This document shows, piece by piece, positions 8,279 to 18,651 of a stretch of DNA of 64,000 nucleotides; within the stretch, counting starts at the first letter, position 1; the number at the start of each line of letters is the position of its first letter. Made by a program: the position numbers and the translations under genes. The notes under the pieces were generated by a model. It searched no databases and was not told where the DNA came from. It saw nothing but the letters and a program-made list of their open reading frames with translations. The stretch is from Reinekea marina (GTDB lineage: Bacteria; Pseudomonadota; Gammaproteobacteria; Pseudomonadales; Natronospirillaceae): assembly GCF_030409715.1 (NCBI RefSeq), contig NZ_JAUFQI010000001.1:186001-250000 (forward strand). The letters are read 5' to 3'.

Positions 8279-10084
8279 TTAGGAAAATTGTTCAATAACG
8301 GCTAAGAATTCTTGCCCGTACTTTTTCTTTTTGGTTTCACCGATGCCGCTGATCGAGCCAAAGGAATCCATGTTTGTAGGTTTAGCTTTCAACATTTCGT
8401 GCAATGTCGCATCATGAAAAATAACAAAGGGAGGCACCTTTTGTGTGCTGGCCAAAGATTTACGACACGTTCGCAACGCCTCCCATAGAGGTGCATCTGC
8501 TTCGGATATCTCTATACTCTTTTTGGCTTTTTTGGTACTGCTGGTTGAATTATGCCGCTTTTCATCCAGCCTTAATTCAATGCTCTGTTCTCCTTTGAGA
8601 ATAGGTCTGCATTGTTCAGACAAATTTAACTGCCCATAGTTTTCATCCACATTTAAAAAGCCACGTGCGACTAGTTGTCGGAACACTGAGCGCCATTGCG
8701 CCTCAGATAGTTCGGTTCCTATTCCAAAAGTAGAAATCGCGTTGTGATTAAACTGCATTACCTTGGGCGTTTCTTTGCCACGTAGCACATCGATTAAATG
8801 GGTTACACCAAACCGTTGATCCGTTCTAAAAACACAGCTTAATGCCTTGCGCGCTGCCTCAGTGGCCTGCCATGTTTTGGGCGGAGTTATACAGTTATCG
8901 CAATTACCACAGGGTTGCGGTAATTCATCACCAAAATAATTTAGCAATACTTGCCGTCGACATGTGGTTACCTCGGCGATCCCTAGCATGGCATTTAGCT
9001 TTTGCTGCTCTAAACGTTTAAAAGCCTCATTACCTTGTGAGCCTGCCATCATTTGCTTTAGCTTCAATACATCTTCTAAGCCGTACGCCATCCAAGCGGT
9101 TGAGGGCTCTCCATCTCGCCCTGCTCGGCCCGTTTCTTGATAATAGGCTTCTATGCTTTTAGGTAAATCAAGGTGTGCTACAAAACGTACATCGGGTTTG
9201 TCGATTCCCATTCCAAATGCAATCGTTGCGACGATGACCACCCCATCTTCATTTAAAAACTGGGTTTGATGACGTAAACGAACGTCTGCACTAAGCCCGG
9301 CATGATACGGCAACGCATTAATACCTTGGTCTCTTAACCAATCGGCGGTGGCCTCTACTTTTTTCCGTGATAAACAATAAACAACACCGGCTTGATCGGC
9401 ATGCTCAGACTGAATAAAAGAAAGCAGTTGTTGCTTTGGGTTGTTTTTCTGCGTGATTCGATACTGGATGTTTGGCCGATCAAAGGAACACACAAACGTT
9501 TTAGCCGTATCGAGTGCTAATCGCTGAATAATTTCTTCGCGTGTTCTTTTATCCGCGGTGGCCGTTAAAGCAATTCTAGGGACTTTGGGGAACTGCTCAT
9601 GCAACATAGCTAACTGCAAATAGTCAGATCGAAAATCATGCCCCCACTGTGAAACGCAGTGTGCTTCATCAATGGCAAACAAAGACAGCTTGAGTTGCTT
9701 TAACCAGCTAAGCGTTTGCGGCAAGACCAATCGCTCAGGTGCGATATACAATAGATCCAATTCGCCGGTTAACGCTTTTGCTTCATTGCTGGCATTTTCG
9801 CTGGCTGTTAAAGTCGAATTTAAGCACGCGGCTGAAATACCTAATTGACACAATGCCGCAGTTTGATCTTGCATCAACGCAATAAGAGGAGAAACCACGA
9901 TCGCCACACCTTCGCGAACCAGAGCAGGAATCTGAAAACATAATGACTTACCGCCCCCAGTAGGCATGAGAACAAAGGCATCGCCGCCATCTATTACCGT
10001 CGAAATGATGTCCGCTTGTGGCGGTCGAAACTCGTTGTAACCGAATACTTTATTTAAAACCTGTAGCGCTTGTTCAGCGGCCAT
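8279..10084 (-). CDS. recQ: ATP-dependent DNA helicase RecQ
   Basis: 601 aa, normal length. Helicase motifs are intact: Walker [17 protein letters not shown] box [15 protein letters not shown], motif [15 protein letters not shown]. The RQC zinc-binding Cys set ([10 protein letters not shown], then CGNCDNC) and a C-terminal HRDC domain (about 525-600) follow. A 3'-5' helicase for recombination and fork repair (RecF pathway). Single gene, not in an obvious operon. Confidence 0.97.
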   Translation of the reverse strand: MAAEQALQVLNKVFGYNEFRPPQADIISTVIDGGDAFVLMPTGGGKSLCFQIPALVREGVAIVVSPLIALMQDQTAALCQLGISAACLNSTLTASENASNEAKALTGELDLLYIAPERLVLPQTLSWLKQLKLSLFAIDEAHCVSQWGHDFRSDYLQLAMLHEQFPKVPRIALTATADKRTREEIIQRLALDTAKTFVCSFDRPNIQYRITQKNNPKQQLLSFIQSEHADQAGVVYCLSRKKVEATADWLRDQGINALPYHAGLSADVRLRHQTQFLNEDGVVIVATIAFGMGIDKPDVRFVAHLDLPKSIEAYYQETGRAGRDGEPSTAWMAYGLEDVLKLKQMMAGSQGNEAFKRLEQQKLNAMLGIAEVTTCRRQVLLNYFGDELPQPCGNCDNCITPPKTWQATEAARKALSCVFRTDQRFGVTHLIDVLRGKETPKVMQFNHNAISTFGIGTELSEAQWRSVFRQLVARGFLNVDENYGQLNLSEQCRPILKGEQSIELRLDEKRHNSTSSTKKAKKSIEISEADAPLWEALRTCRKSLASTQKVPPFVIFHDATLHEMLKAKPTNMDSFGSISGIGETKKKKYGQEFLAVIEQFS

Positions 10085-10290
10085 TTAAACACAACCTAAA
10101 ATTGTTCAATTTGAATGGCTAAATATACGGGTTTTAAGGATTTAGAGCGAACGATTACGGTTAATTTAAGAACTTAAACCAAGTTTTGTGACCCGTTTAT
10201 AAATTTGCTTCCCAAACGCACTTACTTTATCAACTGGAGATTAGCGGGCTAAGCTCTTATCATTACGTTTTTACACTCTTAGGAAATGAT

Positions 10291-10737
10291 ATGAAAATAT
10301 GGGTCGATGCCGATGCTTGCCCTTTGCCGATCAAGGAGATCATCATTCGGGCGGCGAATCGTAAAAAAATACACACGACCTTTGTTGCTAACCATTTTAT
10401 TAAGTTACCCAACTCCCCTTATTTGCATTCGCTGCAAGTATCACAGGGTTTTGACGTTGCCGATGATGAGATTGTTTTGCGCTCCGAGGCTGGCGATTTG
10501 GTGATGACGCAAGACATCCCTTTAGCGGCCGAACTCATCGAGAAAGGTTGTTTTGCCATTAATCCGCGTGGCGAACAGTGGACAAAAAACAATATAGGCG
10601 CACGTTTAAATATGCGTGACTTTATGGAAACCATGCGCTCTTCGGGTGTTCAGTCTGGTGGTCCGGCTCCTTTTAATAAGCGAGATGCGAATGAGTTTGC
10701 CAACGCACTGGATAGAATATTAGCGAAACTGATTTAG
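10291..10737 (+). CDS. YaiI/YqxD family protein (UPF0178)
   Basis: 148 aa. The family signature is clear: [16 protein letters not shown] at the N-terminus, [24 protein letters not shown], and [10 protein letters not shown] near the end. The conserved Asp residues suggest a PIN-like nuclease fold; activity is unproven. SD AGGAA lies 6 nt before the ATG. Convergent with the following minus-strand gene. Confidence 0.93.
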   Translation: MKIWVDADACPLPIKEIIIRAANRKKIHTTFVANHFIKLPNSPYLHSLQVSQGFDVADDEIVLRSEAGDLVMTQDIPLAAELIEKGCFAINPRGEQWTKNNIGARLNMRDFMETMRSSGVQSGGPAPFNKRDANEFANALDRILAKLI

Positions 10738-10750
10738 ACAACTTCACGCA

Positions 10751-12529
10751 TTATTCCTCGCTCTTAATATGGCCAAACGCCAAACGCTTTTTATTCATGA
10801 GGTGCTCATAGGTAACATTGTCACTGGTAGAGCCGCCGCCGGCCGTTCCACACCCTAATGTCCACGAAAGCTTTAAGCCATTGCAAGCGCCAATACAGCC
10901 TTGAGTACCGGGTGAGTTTACGAGCACTCGGCTAACGTCTACGGCTTTGGTGTAAGCTTCTACCGCCTCTCTATTTTGGGAATGAACAATCGCCGTATGA
11001 CCTCGGCCTTCGCTAGCAAGAATAGCTTGCGCTATGCTTAGCGCTTGCTGGTCTGTGTTGACTTGAAGTAAAGATAATATCGGCGCAAGCTTTTCACATA
11101 GAAATAGACTATCAAGCTGGTCAACCTCAATTGGGCATACCAACAGTTCAATGGGGTAATCTCTTTCGATGTCGCAGTGCTCGGCTATAGCTGCCGCCGA
11201 TTTACCCAGCCAATCACGTTGTATTCCTTTCGTGTCGAAGCAATGGCCTAACAGTTGTTGAACTTCATGTTCGGCTAACACCGCTGCATTGTTAGCTATT
11301 AACGATTCACAAAAATCACTCGCTATCGCTTCACTAACGATTAAATTATTTTCAGAGCCACAAACAACGCCGTTATCAAACGCCTTACTTTCGACAATCA
11401 TCGCCGCAGCTTGATTAATATTCGCATCTTCTCGAATCCAAACCGGTGCATTACCTTTACCTACGCCAATGCTCGGGGTTCCAGATCGATAAGATTCTTG
11501 CACTACGCCTTCGCCGCCCGTGGCTAATATAAAGTTGACACCCTTATGGCGCATCAATAACTGAGTCACCTTACGCCCAATGGGCAAATCTGGAAGTAAC
11601 ACGACATCTGAATTGATTCCATATTGAGTTAAGACTTGGTGAATAATAGACACGGTTTCTAGGCTGACATTCTTGGCATTTCTATGGCAACTGAGCACGA
11701 TTGAATTACGAGACTTTAGTGCAATGAGAACTTTAAATACCAGTGTTTCAACTGGGTTGGTAATAGGGATAAGCCCTAAGATTACACCCATAGAAGTAAG
11801 CATTTGCTCTACTTCATCACCTTCTAATGTCAGCGAACCGACACCGGGTTGATCTTTTAGAGAAGCCGCCACCTCAAGTGAACCGAGCATGATTTTTTGC
11901 ACTCGGTGTTCTAACTTACCCATACCAGACTCTGCAATGGCTTGAGCGGCCAACTGCCAAGCTTGCCTATTTATCTGATCGGCAATGTCAAAAATTAGTT
12001 CGTCTAACTCTGCTTCTGGTAATTCAAAAAGGGAGGATTGCGCTTGAACAGAGCGGTCAATAATTGCGTCTAATACCGGGCTCGATTCTTCATAATTTCT
12101 AACGTCTATCGCCGTTTGAGTTTGTGCATTTAAGGTGTCGCGCATCATTTGAAAAAAATACTTTGATTGCGCTACAGTGCCACTCATTAAAGCTTCTGTC
12201 GTTTCTTGGCTCAGTAAACACACTGTTGATTCTTCTAGTGCTCTGGCACTGACACAATGATGCTGGCCATGGCTTGCTACGCTCGTTAATAACTGTCCCG
12301 ATTTATACAAGCGATGGTTTGATTCCATTTCTAACGCATCATCGAATTCAAAAGTGTGAATTGACCCATTGGTCACAAAAATGGTGTCTTTTGCTAACTC
12401 ACCTTGACGATACAACAAGTCACCTTTGCTCACGGTCACAAGAGTCCCCAATTCCGTGACTTTCGCGATTGATCGATGCTTAGAATTCAATGCGACAATG
12501 TCATCATGGACAAAAATTTTATTCATCAT
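10751..12529 (-). CDS. Fusion: cyclic-nucleotide-binding-like domain + CoA-acylating aldehyde dehydrogenase
   Basis: About 592 aa from the ATG at 12529 (a TTG at 12541 is less likely). Residues about 10-140 look like a CNB/CRP-type beta-roll: KGDLLYRQGELAKDTIFVTNGSI. The canonical GE...R(S/T)A cyclic-nucleotide cassette is not evident, so the ligand is unknown. Residues about 150-590 are an acylating aldehyde dehydrogenase like the N-terminal half of AdhE, EutE or sulfoacetaldehyde dehydrogenase: GVGKGNAPVWIRED, catalytic Cys in FDNGVVCGSEN (about residue 390), and the C-terminal TLGCGTAGGGSTSDN. The iron-alcohol dehydrogenase half of AdhE is absent. Predicted reaction: aldehyde + CoA + NAD+ to acyl-CoA. 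The fused sensory domain is unusual; see findings. Confidence 0.87.
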   Translation of the reverse strand: MMNKIFVHDDIVALNSKHRSIAKVTELGTLVTVSKGDLLYRQGELAKDTIFVTNGSIHTFEFDDALEMESNHRLYKSGQLLTSVASHGQHHCVSARALEESTVCLLSQETTEALMSGTVAQSKYFFQMMRDTLNAQTQTAIDVRNYEESSPVLDAIIDRSVQAQSSLFELPEAELDELIFDIADQINRQAWQLAAQAIAESGMGKLEHRVQKIMLGSLEVAASLKDQPGVGSLTLEGDEVEQMLTSMGVILGLIPITNPVETLVFKVLIALKSRNSIVLSCHRNAKNVSLETVSIIHQVLTQYGINSDVVLLPDLPIGRKVTQLLMRHKGVNFILATGGEGVVQESYRSGTPSIGVGKGNAPVWIREDANINQAAAMIVESKAFDNGVVCGSENNLIVSEAIASDFCESLIANNAAVLAEHEVQQLLGHCFDTKGIQRDWLGKSAAAIAEHCDIERDYPIELLVCPIEVDQLDSLFLCEKLAPILSLLQVNTDQQALSIAQAILASEGRGHTAIVHSQNREAVEAYTKAVDVSRVLVNSPGTQGCIGACNGLKLSWTLGCGTAGGGSTSDNVTYEHLMNKKRLAFGHIKSEE

Positions 12530-12541
12530 ACAACGGTCCAA

Positions 12542-12842
12542 CCTAACAAATAGAGGTTTGAGTACCGTTTAACTAAAACATTATGAGGCCATTAATTTAT
12601 GTTAAGTGCGTCTAACTATTGACGAATTGGTGTTCGAGAAATGGTTTTCGAGAATGTTTCCTGCGATTTTGTGACGCACGTCTATAATATTAAGAGACCA
12701 ATTTGACGCGCTGACAGAGTCATTAATACTCAAGGCATCATCAAACAGCAAAACTCTTTTAGTGATGCGGAAATTTTTAAAAAAGGTGATTTAATTTTTT
12801 TAATTTAATCAGTCTACTAAAATTGTTGCTTTAGCATTTGGA
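12542..12842. other. Intergenic region between divergent genes
   Basis: About 300 bp separating the CNB-aldehyde dehydrogenase gene from the tandem-repeat protein gene. It is AT-rich toward the right gene. A TATAAT at 12683-12688 and the direct repeat TTCGAGAA (near 12633 and 12649) are visible, but no convincing -35 partner or named operator could be assigned. Confidence 0.4.
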
Positions 12843-14057
12843 ATGAAAATGGAAAGTTTAAAGAATGAAGATTTTGCAAGAGTGCTCGGGGTTTATTTAC
12901 CTTGGGTCGTTAAATCGCTTGAGCTATCAACCGATTCCGATTCTTTAACGATCATTATTGAAAAGCAAGCCGAGAAAGGTCGCTTTTCTTTTTTGACCAG
13001 TAATAAGAAGCAGCAACAAGTGACGCGACGCTGGCAACATGTACGCATTGGTCACTACTCCACTTATATACAGGCGACCATGGCGCTAAACGATTTAGCC
13101 GAACTAACAGAGTCACACTGCCCAGCGTTTCTTGGTCTGGATGGAAAAAAGATTACCCGCGAACTTGACGAAACGATTCGCATTGCGCATTCAAGAACAT
13201 CATTACCAGATATCATTAGTGGATTACTCGGCGTGTCTCCGGAAATTATTGAAACTAAGATCCGAGAAATTGAAACCGAAGATTCTCAAGCAAAGAAACT
13301 GGCTGTTTTGCCACTAGAATCCGATGCAGTGTGGCGAGATATTTTGCTCGACAAAACCAAACTCACCACCCGTTTGTTGCCCCTTAAGTTATTATTGTCT
13401 CGGCTTAAGTTAGACATTAATCGCAATCCAGATGACAAAGCATTAATGCAACGATCTTCAGCAGAGCTGCGAAACTTTTTTGATCGACACGCATTGCAGC
13501 TTAAAAGTGAATACGAGCAAGTGGGTGCAACTCAGAATAGATCGAATCAGTCGGCTCCTCAAACTAAGGTTAAGCTTGTTCTGCCCAGCACGCAAAACCC
13601 AATTTGGCATTCGATATTGATGGGAGAGATGGATCTACCAACATCTAGCATGCCATTGCAATTGAGTTTGGCACACAAGAAGAACAGTTATCGTTCTGCC
13701 GAAACTAAAGCCGAACAGTTAGATATTATTCGTTCATTGCAGATATTCTTTAAACGCAATGCAAAAAAATATATCTCTGAGCTTAAATTTTTAACCGAGA
13801 TGATTTCTACTCAACAGACAGTTTCTGACATTTTGCCACCGCAAAACCATGACATATGGAAGAAGCTACTGACAGACGACAAAATTTTATCCAGTGATAA
13901 AATAAATTATCGGTTGTTTCTATCTAAGGAAAAATCTAAGTACCTCAAGGAACAAGATGAGGAATGCTTGAAAAACATCAGAGATTTCTTCTTTCAAAAC
14001 TCTCGATCAATGAAAGAAGAAATAGCGTTAATCAATTCGCTCGCTAAAGCCAGTTAA
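12843..14057 (+). CDS. Uncharacterised protein with three tandem C-terminal repeats
   Basis: 404 aa, soluble, family not recognised. Three copies of a roughly 75-residue unit occupy about 155-228, 246-320 and 330-402. Each starts LPx4-5 then W-x2-(I/L)L, has a Leu-rich middle, and ends in an FF-x2-(N/H)-(A/S) helix. The N-terminal 140 residues (LPWVVKSLEL, RRWQHVRIGHYSTYI, LPDIISGLLGVSPE) resemble the head of ISL3 transposases but lack their zinc Cys residues and any catalytic domain. It lies 20 bp upstream of the FIST-like gene, with an SD for that gene in the gap, so the two form an operon. Function unknown. Confidence 0.75.
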   Translation: MKMESLKNEDFARVLGVYLPWVVKSLELSTDSDSLTIIIEKQAEKGRFSFLTSNKKQQQVTRRWQHVRIGHYSTYIQATMALNDLAELTESHCPAFLGLDGKKITRELDETIRIAHSRTSLPDIISGLLGVSPEIIETKIREIETEDSQAKKLAVLPLESDAVWRDILLDKTKLTTRLLPLKLLLSRLKLDINRNPDDKALMQRSSAELRNFFDRHALQLKSEYEQVGATQNRSNQSAPQTKVKLVLPSTQNPIWHSILMGEMDLPTSSMPLQLSLAHKKNSYRSAETKAEQLDIIRSLQIFFKRNAKKYISELKFLTEMISTQQTVSDILPPQNHDIWKKLLTDDKILSSDKINYRLFLSKEKSKYLKEQDEECLKNIRDFFFQNSRSMKEEIALINSLAKAS

Positions 14058-14077
14058 TCAATATCCAAGGAAATAAA

Positions 14078-15094
14078 ATGTCTAATAAACAATCAATTAA
14101 AATAGAAAGCCAAATGCTGGACTTGGATACCGTTAAAGCTAAGATCCAAGCTGGGGAGTTTTTAACCATTGCCGCAGACGAAGGTATTTTATCAGAGCTC
14201 CCATCTGGTAATTGGATTGGCGGAACTATTCCCTATTTCATGGATGAATCAGGCGGAGTAGTAAGCAAAGAAAAAATATTTGTTAACTCCATAGAAGGTG
14301 TTCAGAGCAACAACCCACCAAGAATTACTATTTATGATAACGGGTCAATTAATCGTATCGCAAAAGATGCCCCTAGCCATGGTTTTACACTTTTAATATT
14401 GCCTGCGTCTTCTGATGTGCATCTGAATTATTCACAAAATGCACCTGAATTTCCAAATATGTTTTTTACGCCTATTGTTGGTTGGATATCGGGCTACCAC
14501 TTAGACGATGACGCAACGGCCAAAGTAGGGTTTGGACCCGGTAATAATATGCTGTTAGACCAGCAAGCGGTGGCTATGCACATTCCGTTACCCGAACATC
14601 AGATGGCCGATGTCAGTATTATCAATTTATTTGAAGAAGGTAAGGGAGCAACGATAGAGTTCCCAACCACCGGCTTTGCGGCAGGTACCTGCACCATTGA
14701 TGGCAAAGCCAGCAATTTAGCTCAATACATTCAAGAACAAAATATCGATACGCGACTTCCGCTTGTGGCCGATTATTCTGGAATTAAGGTAAACGTGAGT
14801 GTTAAGGCCGTAGATGCAGATGCAGGCCGCGTTGATTTATACGCGCCAGTGTTTGAAGGCGTTAAATACCATTTTGCCAGCCCGATTGATAATTACGTGA
14901 CCGAGTTTGAAACCGAACTGAAGAAAAACGACACACAAAACATCGCGTTTTCATGTAACTGTATTTTAAATTTCTTATACTCAGAATTAGAAGGCAAAAA
15001 AACAGGGCATATGACGGGTCCAATTACCTTTGGCGAGGTTGCATACCAACTTCTCAACCAAACCATGGTCTATTTAACGCTCTCGGAAGCCTAG
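14078..15094 (+). CDS. Uncharacterised protein, FIST-like
   Basis: 338 aa with no signal peptide or membrane segment. The last 60 residues (IAFSCNCILNFLYSEL, GPITFGEVAYQLLNQT, VYLTLSE) follow the pattern of the FIST C-terminal domain (F-S-C, G-x-x-(T/S)-x-G-E, N-x-T, L). The N-terminal GNWIGGTIPYFM also recalls FIST proteins. FIST domains are proposed small-ligand sensors in signal transduction; here there is no attached output domain. SD AAGGAAAT precedes the ATG. Co-transcribed with the tandem-repeat protein and followed by a strong terminator. Confidence 0.7.
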   Translation: MSNKQSIKIESQMLDLDTVKAKIQAGEFLTIAADEGILSELPSGNWIGGTIPYFMDESGGVVSKEKIFVNSIEGVQSNNPPRITIYDNGSINRIAKDAPSHGFTLLILPASSDVHLNYSQNAPEFPNMFFTPIVGWISGYHLDDDATAKVGFGPGNNMLLDQQAVAMHIPLPEHQMADVSIINLFEEGKGATIEFPTTGFAAGTCTIDGKASNLAQYIQEQNIDTRLPLVADYSGIKVNVSVKAVDADAGRVDLYAPVFEGVKYHFASPIDNYVTEFETELKKNDTQNIAFSCNCILNFLYSELEGKKTGHMTGPITFGEVAYQLLNQTMVYLTLSEA

Positions 15095-15109
15095 TAAAGC
15101 TCACGACCA

Positions 15110-15136
15110 GCCCAGCGGCACACGCTGGGCTTTTTT
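15110..15136 (+). terminator. Intrinsic terminator after the FIST-like gene
   Basis: GCCCAGCG / CGCTGGGC perfect 8-bp stem with a 5-nt loop, followed by six T residues. It closes the two-gene operon 12843-15094. Confidence 0.93.
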
Positions 15137-15208
15137 CATCAATAAGCCCCTTCCTAGCCAATCAAACTCAGCACACTTTTTGTCTCTGTACTTAATTCGT
15201 ATAGCGGA

Positions 15209-16424
<1,216 letters not shown>

Positions 16425-16483
16425 TATTTTAACAGGCACATAACTCTGTGCCTGAATTTCATCACTCAAACGCGAGATTCATT

Positions 16484-17338
16484 ATGAGCTTAGAATGCCT
16501 GAGTAGCGCTAAATCATTTGACGGTTGGCATAAGCAATACAGCCACCCCTCAACCAGCACGCATTGCAACATGCGCTTTGCAATTTATCTTCCACCACAA
16601 ACCGCAACAGGCGAAAAAGTGCCTGTGCTTTATTGGCTGTCAGGTTTAACCTGTACCGATGAGAACTTTATGCAAAAAGCTGGTGCGTTTGCTGAAGCGG
16701 CTCGTTTAGGCATTGCCATTGTTGCACCCGATACCAGCCCGCGTGGCGAAGGTGTCGCCGATGACCCGGAAGGCCGTTACGACTTTGGACTAGGTGCGGG
16801 GTTCTATCTGAACGCCACTCAAGCACCATACAACGAACACTACCAAATGTACGATTACATTGTGCACGAGTTACCTAAACTGGTTGAAGAAAACTTCCCC
16901 GTAACGTCAACTCGTGCTATCAGTGGGCACTCTATGGGGGGGCATGGTGCTCTCATGATTGCACTTAAAAACCCTGAGCGGTATACCTCGGTCTCAGCGT
17001 TTAGCCCTATTGCAAATCCGATTAATTGTCCGTGGGGGCAAAAAGCCTTTACGGGTTATTTAGGGGCTGATCAGTCACTATGGCGCGAATACGATAGCAG
17101 CTTATTATTGGCCGATTGTAAACCAGAAGATCGGCGCCCTGCTTTAGTAGACCAAGGCGATGCAGATAGCTTTTTAACGGAGCAGTTAAAGCCTGAGGCT
17201 TTAACCGCTGCGGCCAAAAAGAGTGATTTTCCACTAACGTTGCGCATGCAAAGTGGGTATGACCACAGCTATTTTTTTATCAGTAGCTTTATTGACGATC
17301 ACCTACGCTTTCACCACCAATATTTAGCTTCGTCCTAA
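16484..17338 (+). CDS. fghA: S-formylglutathione hydrolase
   Basis: 284 aa from the ATG at 16484 (the longer frame begins at a non-ATG codon). Esterase D/alpha-beta hydrolase with the nucleophile serine in GHSMGGHG, a C-terminal Asp in DQGDADSF and the catalytic His in YDHSYFF. Converts S-formylglutathione to formate and glutathione. It lies 59 bp after frmA and is probably co-transcribed with it. Confidence 0.96.
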   Translation: MSLECLSSAKSFDGWHKQYSHPSTSTHCNMRFAIYLPPQTATGEKVPVLYWLSGLTCTDENFMQKAGAFAEAARLGIAIVAPDTSPRGEGVADDPEGRYDFGLGAGFYLNATQAPYNEHYQMYDYIVHELPKLVEENFPVTSTRAISGHSMGGHGALMIALKNPERYTSVSAFSPIANPINCPWGQKAFTGYLGADQSLWREYDSSLLLADCKPEDRRPALVDQGDADSFLTEQLKPEALTAAAKKSDFPLTLRMQSGYDHSYFFISSFIDDHLRFHHQYLASS

Positions 17339-17343
17339 TCAAT

Positions 17344-17367
17344 AAAAGCCAACTTAAGTTGGCTTTT
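17344..17367. terminator. Bidirectional terminator between fghA and the HopJ gene
   Basis: A perfect palindrome: AAAAGCCAAC, TTAA, GTTGGCTTTT. It gives a GC stem flanked by A/T runs on both strands and sits between two convergent genes. Confidence 0.88.
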
Positions 17368-17372
17368 AAAAA

Positions 17373-17717
17373 TCACTTTTTCACTAACACATTTTTTTTC
17401 TCAAAACTGATGCCTTTCCAACCAGACTTCATGAAAGCGCGAATGTTTTGATGGCTAGTGCCATTCACATTCTCTAGCACTTCGGTGTAATGCTCTGCAA
17501 ATAACTTTAACGTATGCGCTTGAGATAAGCCGGCTTGATTCGCAAAAGCAAAGACTTTACACGAGCCTTGATTTTCACTCGCTTGACTGTGCACTTTTCC
17601 ATTTGTAAAGGCACTGGGAGTAAATTCAAAGTCACTGTCGATTGCTTCGAGTACTTGAGAAAAAACCAATGATTCCGGATTGGTGTGTAAAACAGCGAGT
17701 AATTCCTTCAGCGTCAT
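17373..17717 (-). CDS. HopJ family (type III effector-like) protein
   Basis: 114 aa from the ATG at 17717; an upstream extension exists but overlaps the cytochrome gene. FEFTPSAFTNG, NQGSCKVFAFANQAGLSQ and NIRAFMKSGWKGISF match the HopJ family (PF08888). Named after a Pseudomonas effector, but widespread as a small housekeeping-like protein in marine gammaproteobacteria, so an effector role is unlikely here. No type III genes are nearby. Confidence 0.88.
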   Translation of the reverse strand: MTLKELLAVLHTNPESLVFSQVLEAIDSDFEFTPSAFTNGKVHSQASENQGSCKVFAFANQAGLSQAHTLKLFAEHYTEVLENVNGTSHQNIRAFMKSGWKGISFEKKNVLVKK

Positions 17718-17760
17718 AATCTTATAAATCTCTATGAAAATTGTTAGTGAGGCTCTGCAT

Positions 17761-18642
17761 TTACCGCTGAACCAATGAAAATAAATAATCGGCAATGGCC
17801 TCTCGGTCTTCAAATGGCATATTCGAAGTGCCATGTTCGATGACCTCTACCATTGAGCTTCCGATAAAATCGCCATCGGGGAGCATGCCGTCTTCTAAAA
17901 AGTAAACTAAATCGTCTTTAGTCCACTCCATTTGTTCAAAGGCACGAGCTGTAATGGGAGGTGCCCAGTCACCATTTAAATCGGCGCCACCTAAATAGGG
18001 CGGGATGGGTGCCCCTAGTGAGTTTCTAGGGGTATGACACTCGCCACAATGCGCTACGGCGTCAACTAAATATCGACCTCGGCCGACCGATGTAGTTTGA
18101 TCAATTTTTAATGGCTTAACCGTGGAAAATAACCAACGCCACGGCTTTAACCCTAAACGAATATTAAAAGGAAAGCCGACTTCATGGTCTCGGTGATCCT
18201 TTTCGACGGCTTCAACTTGCTGTAAAGCCGCAAATAAATCGGCAACATCTTGATCCGTTAAGCTTCGATAACTCATAAATGGAAACGCCGGGTAATAAGA
18301 TTGCCCGTTCGGATTAACACCTTGGCGCAGCGCTCTTTCAAACGTCACAATATCCCAATCGCCAATGCCATGTTGTTTACTCGAGGTTATGTTGGGCGCA
18401 TAGAAATTCCCAAAAGGCGAGACCAGTGCAGCGCCACCCGCATATACACCATTAGCGCTTTCCGCCTGAGTATGGCAAGCGTAGCAACCCGCTGTTTGCA
18501 ACAACGTTGCTCCGTTTTGCGCATTGCCTGCGACCGTTATTTTTGGGCGCTCCTCTACATTGAGGCCGACCAGAAGAACGACGGCTAACCCAGTGAAACC
18601 AAAGGCAAGTAGCCCAAAAATTATTTTTTTGGTTAATGACAT
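17761..18642 (-). CDS. Membrane-anchored dihaem cytochrome c
   Basis: 293 aa. An N-terminal hydrophobic anchor (about 7-27) and two haem c sites, CYACH (about residue 53) and CGECH (about 200). Resembles the cytochrome subunits of periplasmic alcohol, aldehyde or gluconate dehydrogenases. No dehydrogenase subunit is adjacent, although formaldehyde genes lie nearby. SD AAGGATTC precedes the ATG. The next gene upstream ends 9 bp before its start, so the two are likely co-transcribed. Confidence 0.9.
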   Translation of the reverse strand: MSLTKKIIFGLLAFGFTGLAVVLLVGLNVEERPKITVAGNAQNGATLLQTAGCYACHTQAESANGVYAGGAALVSPFGNFYAPNITSSKQHGIGDWDIVTFERALRQGVNPNGQSYYPAFPFMSYRSLTDQDVADLFAALQQVEAVEKDHRDHEVGFPFNIRLGLKPWRWLFSTVKPLKIDQTTSVGRGRYLVDAVAHCGECHTPRNSLGAPIPPYLGGADLNGDWAPPITARAFEQMEWTKDDLVYFLEDGMLPDGDFIGSSMVEVIEHGTSNMPFEDREAIADYLFSLVQR

Positions 18643-18651
18643 GACGAATCC

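Noticed and set aside
17373..17717. Type III secretion effector
   Set aside because: The HopJ family name suggests it, but no secretion or chaperone genes are present and the family is widespread in free-living bacteria.
17718..17834. N-terminal extension of the HopJ-like protein
   Set aside because: It overlaps the cytochrome c gene and lies outside the conserved HopJ region; the ATG at 17717 fits better.
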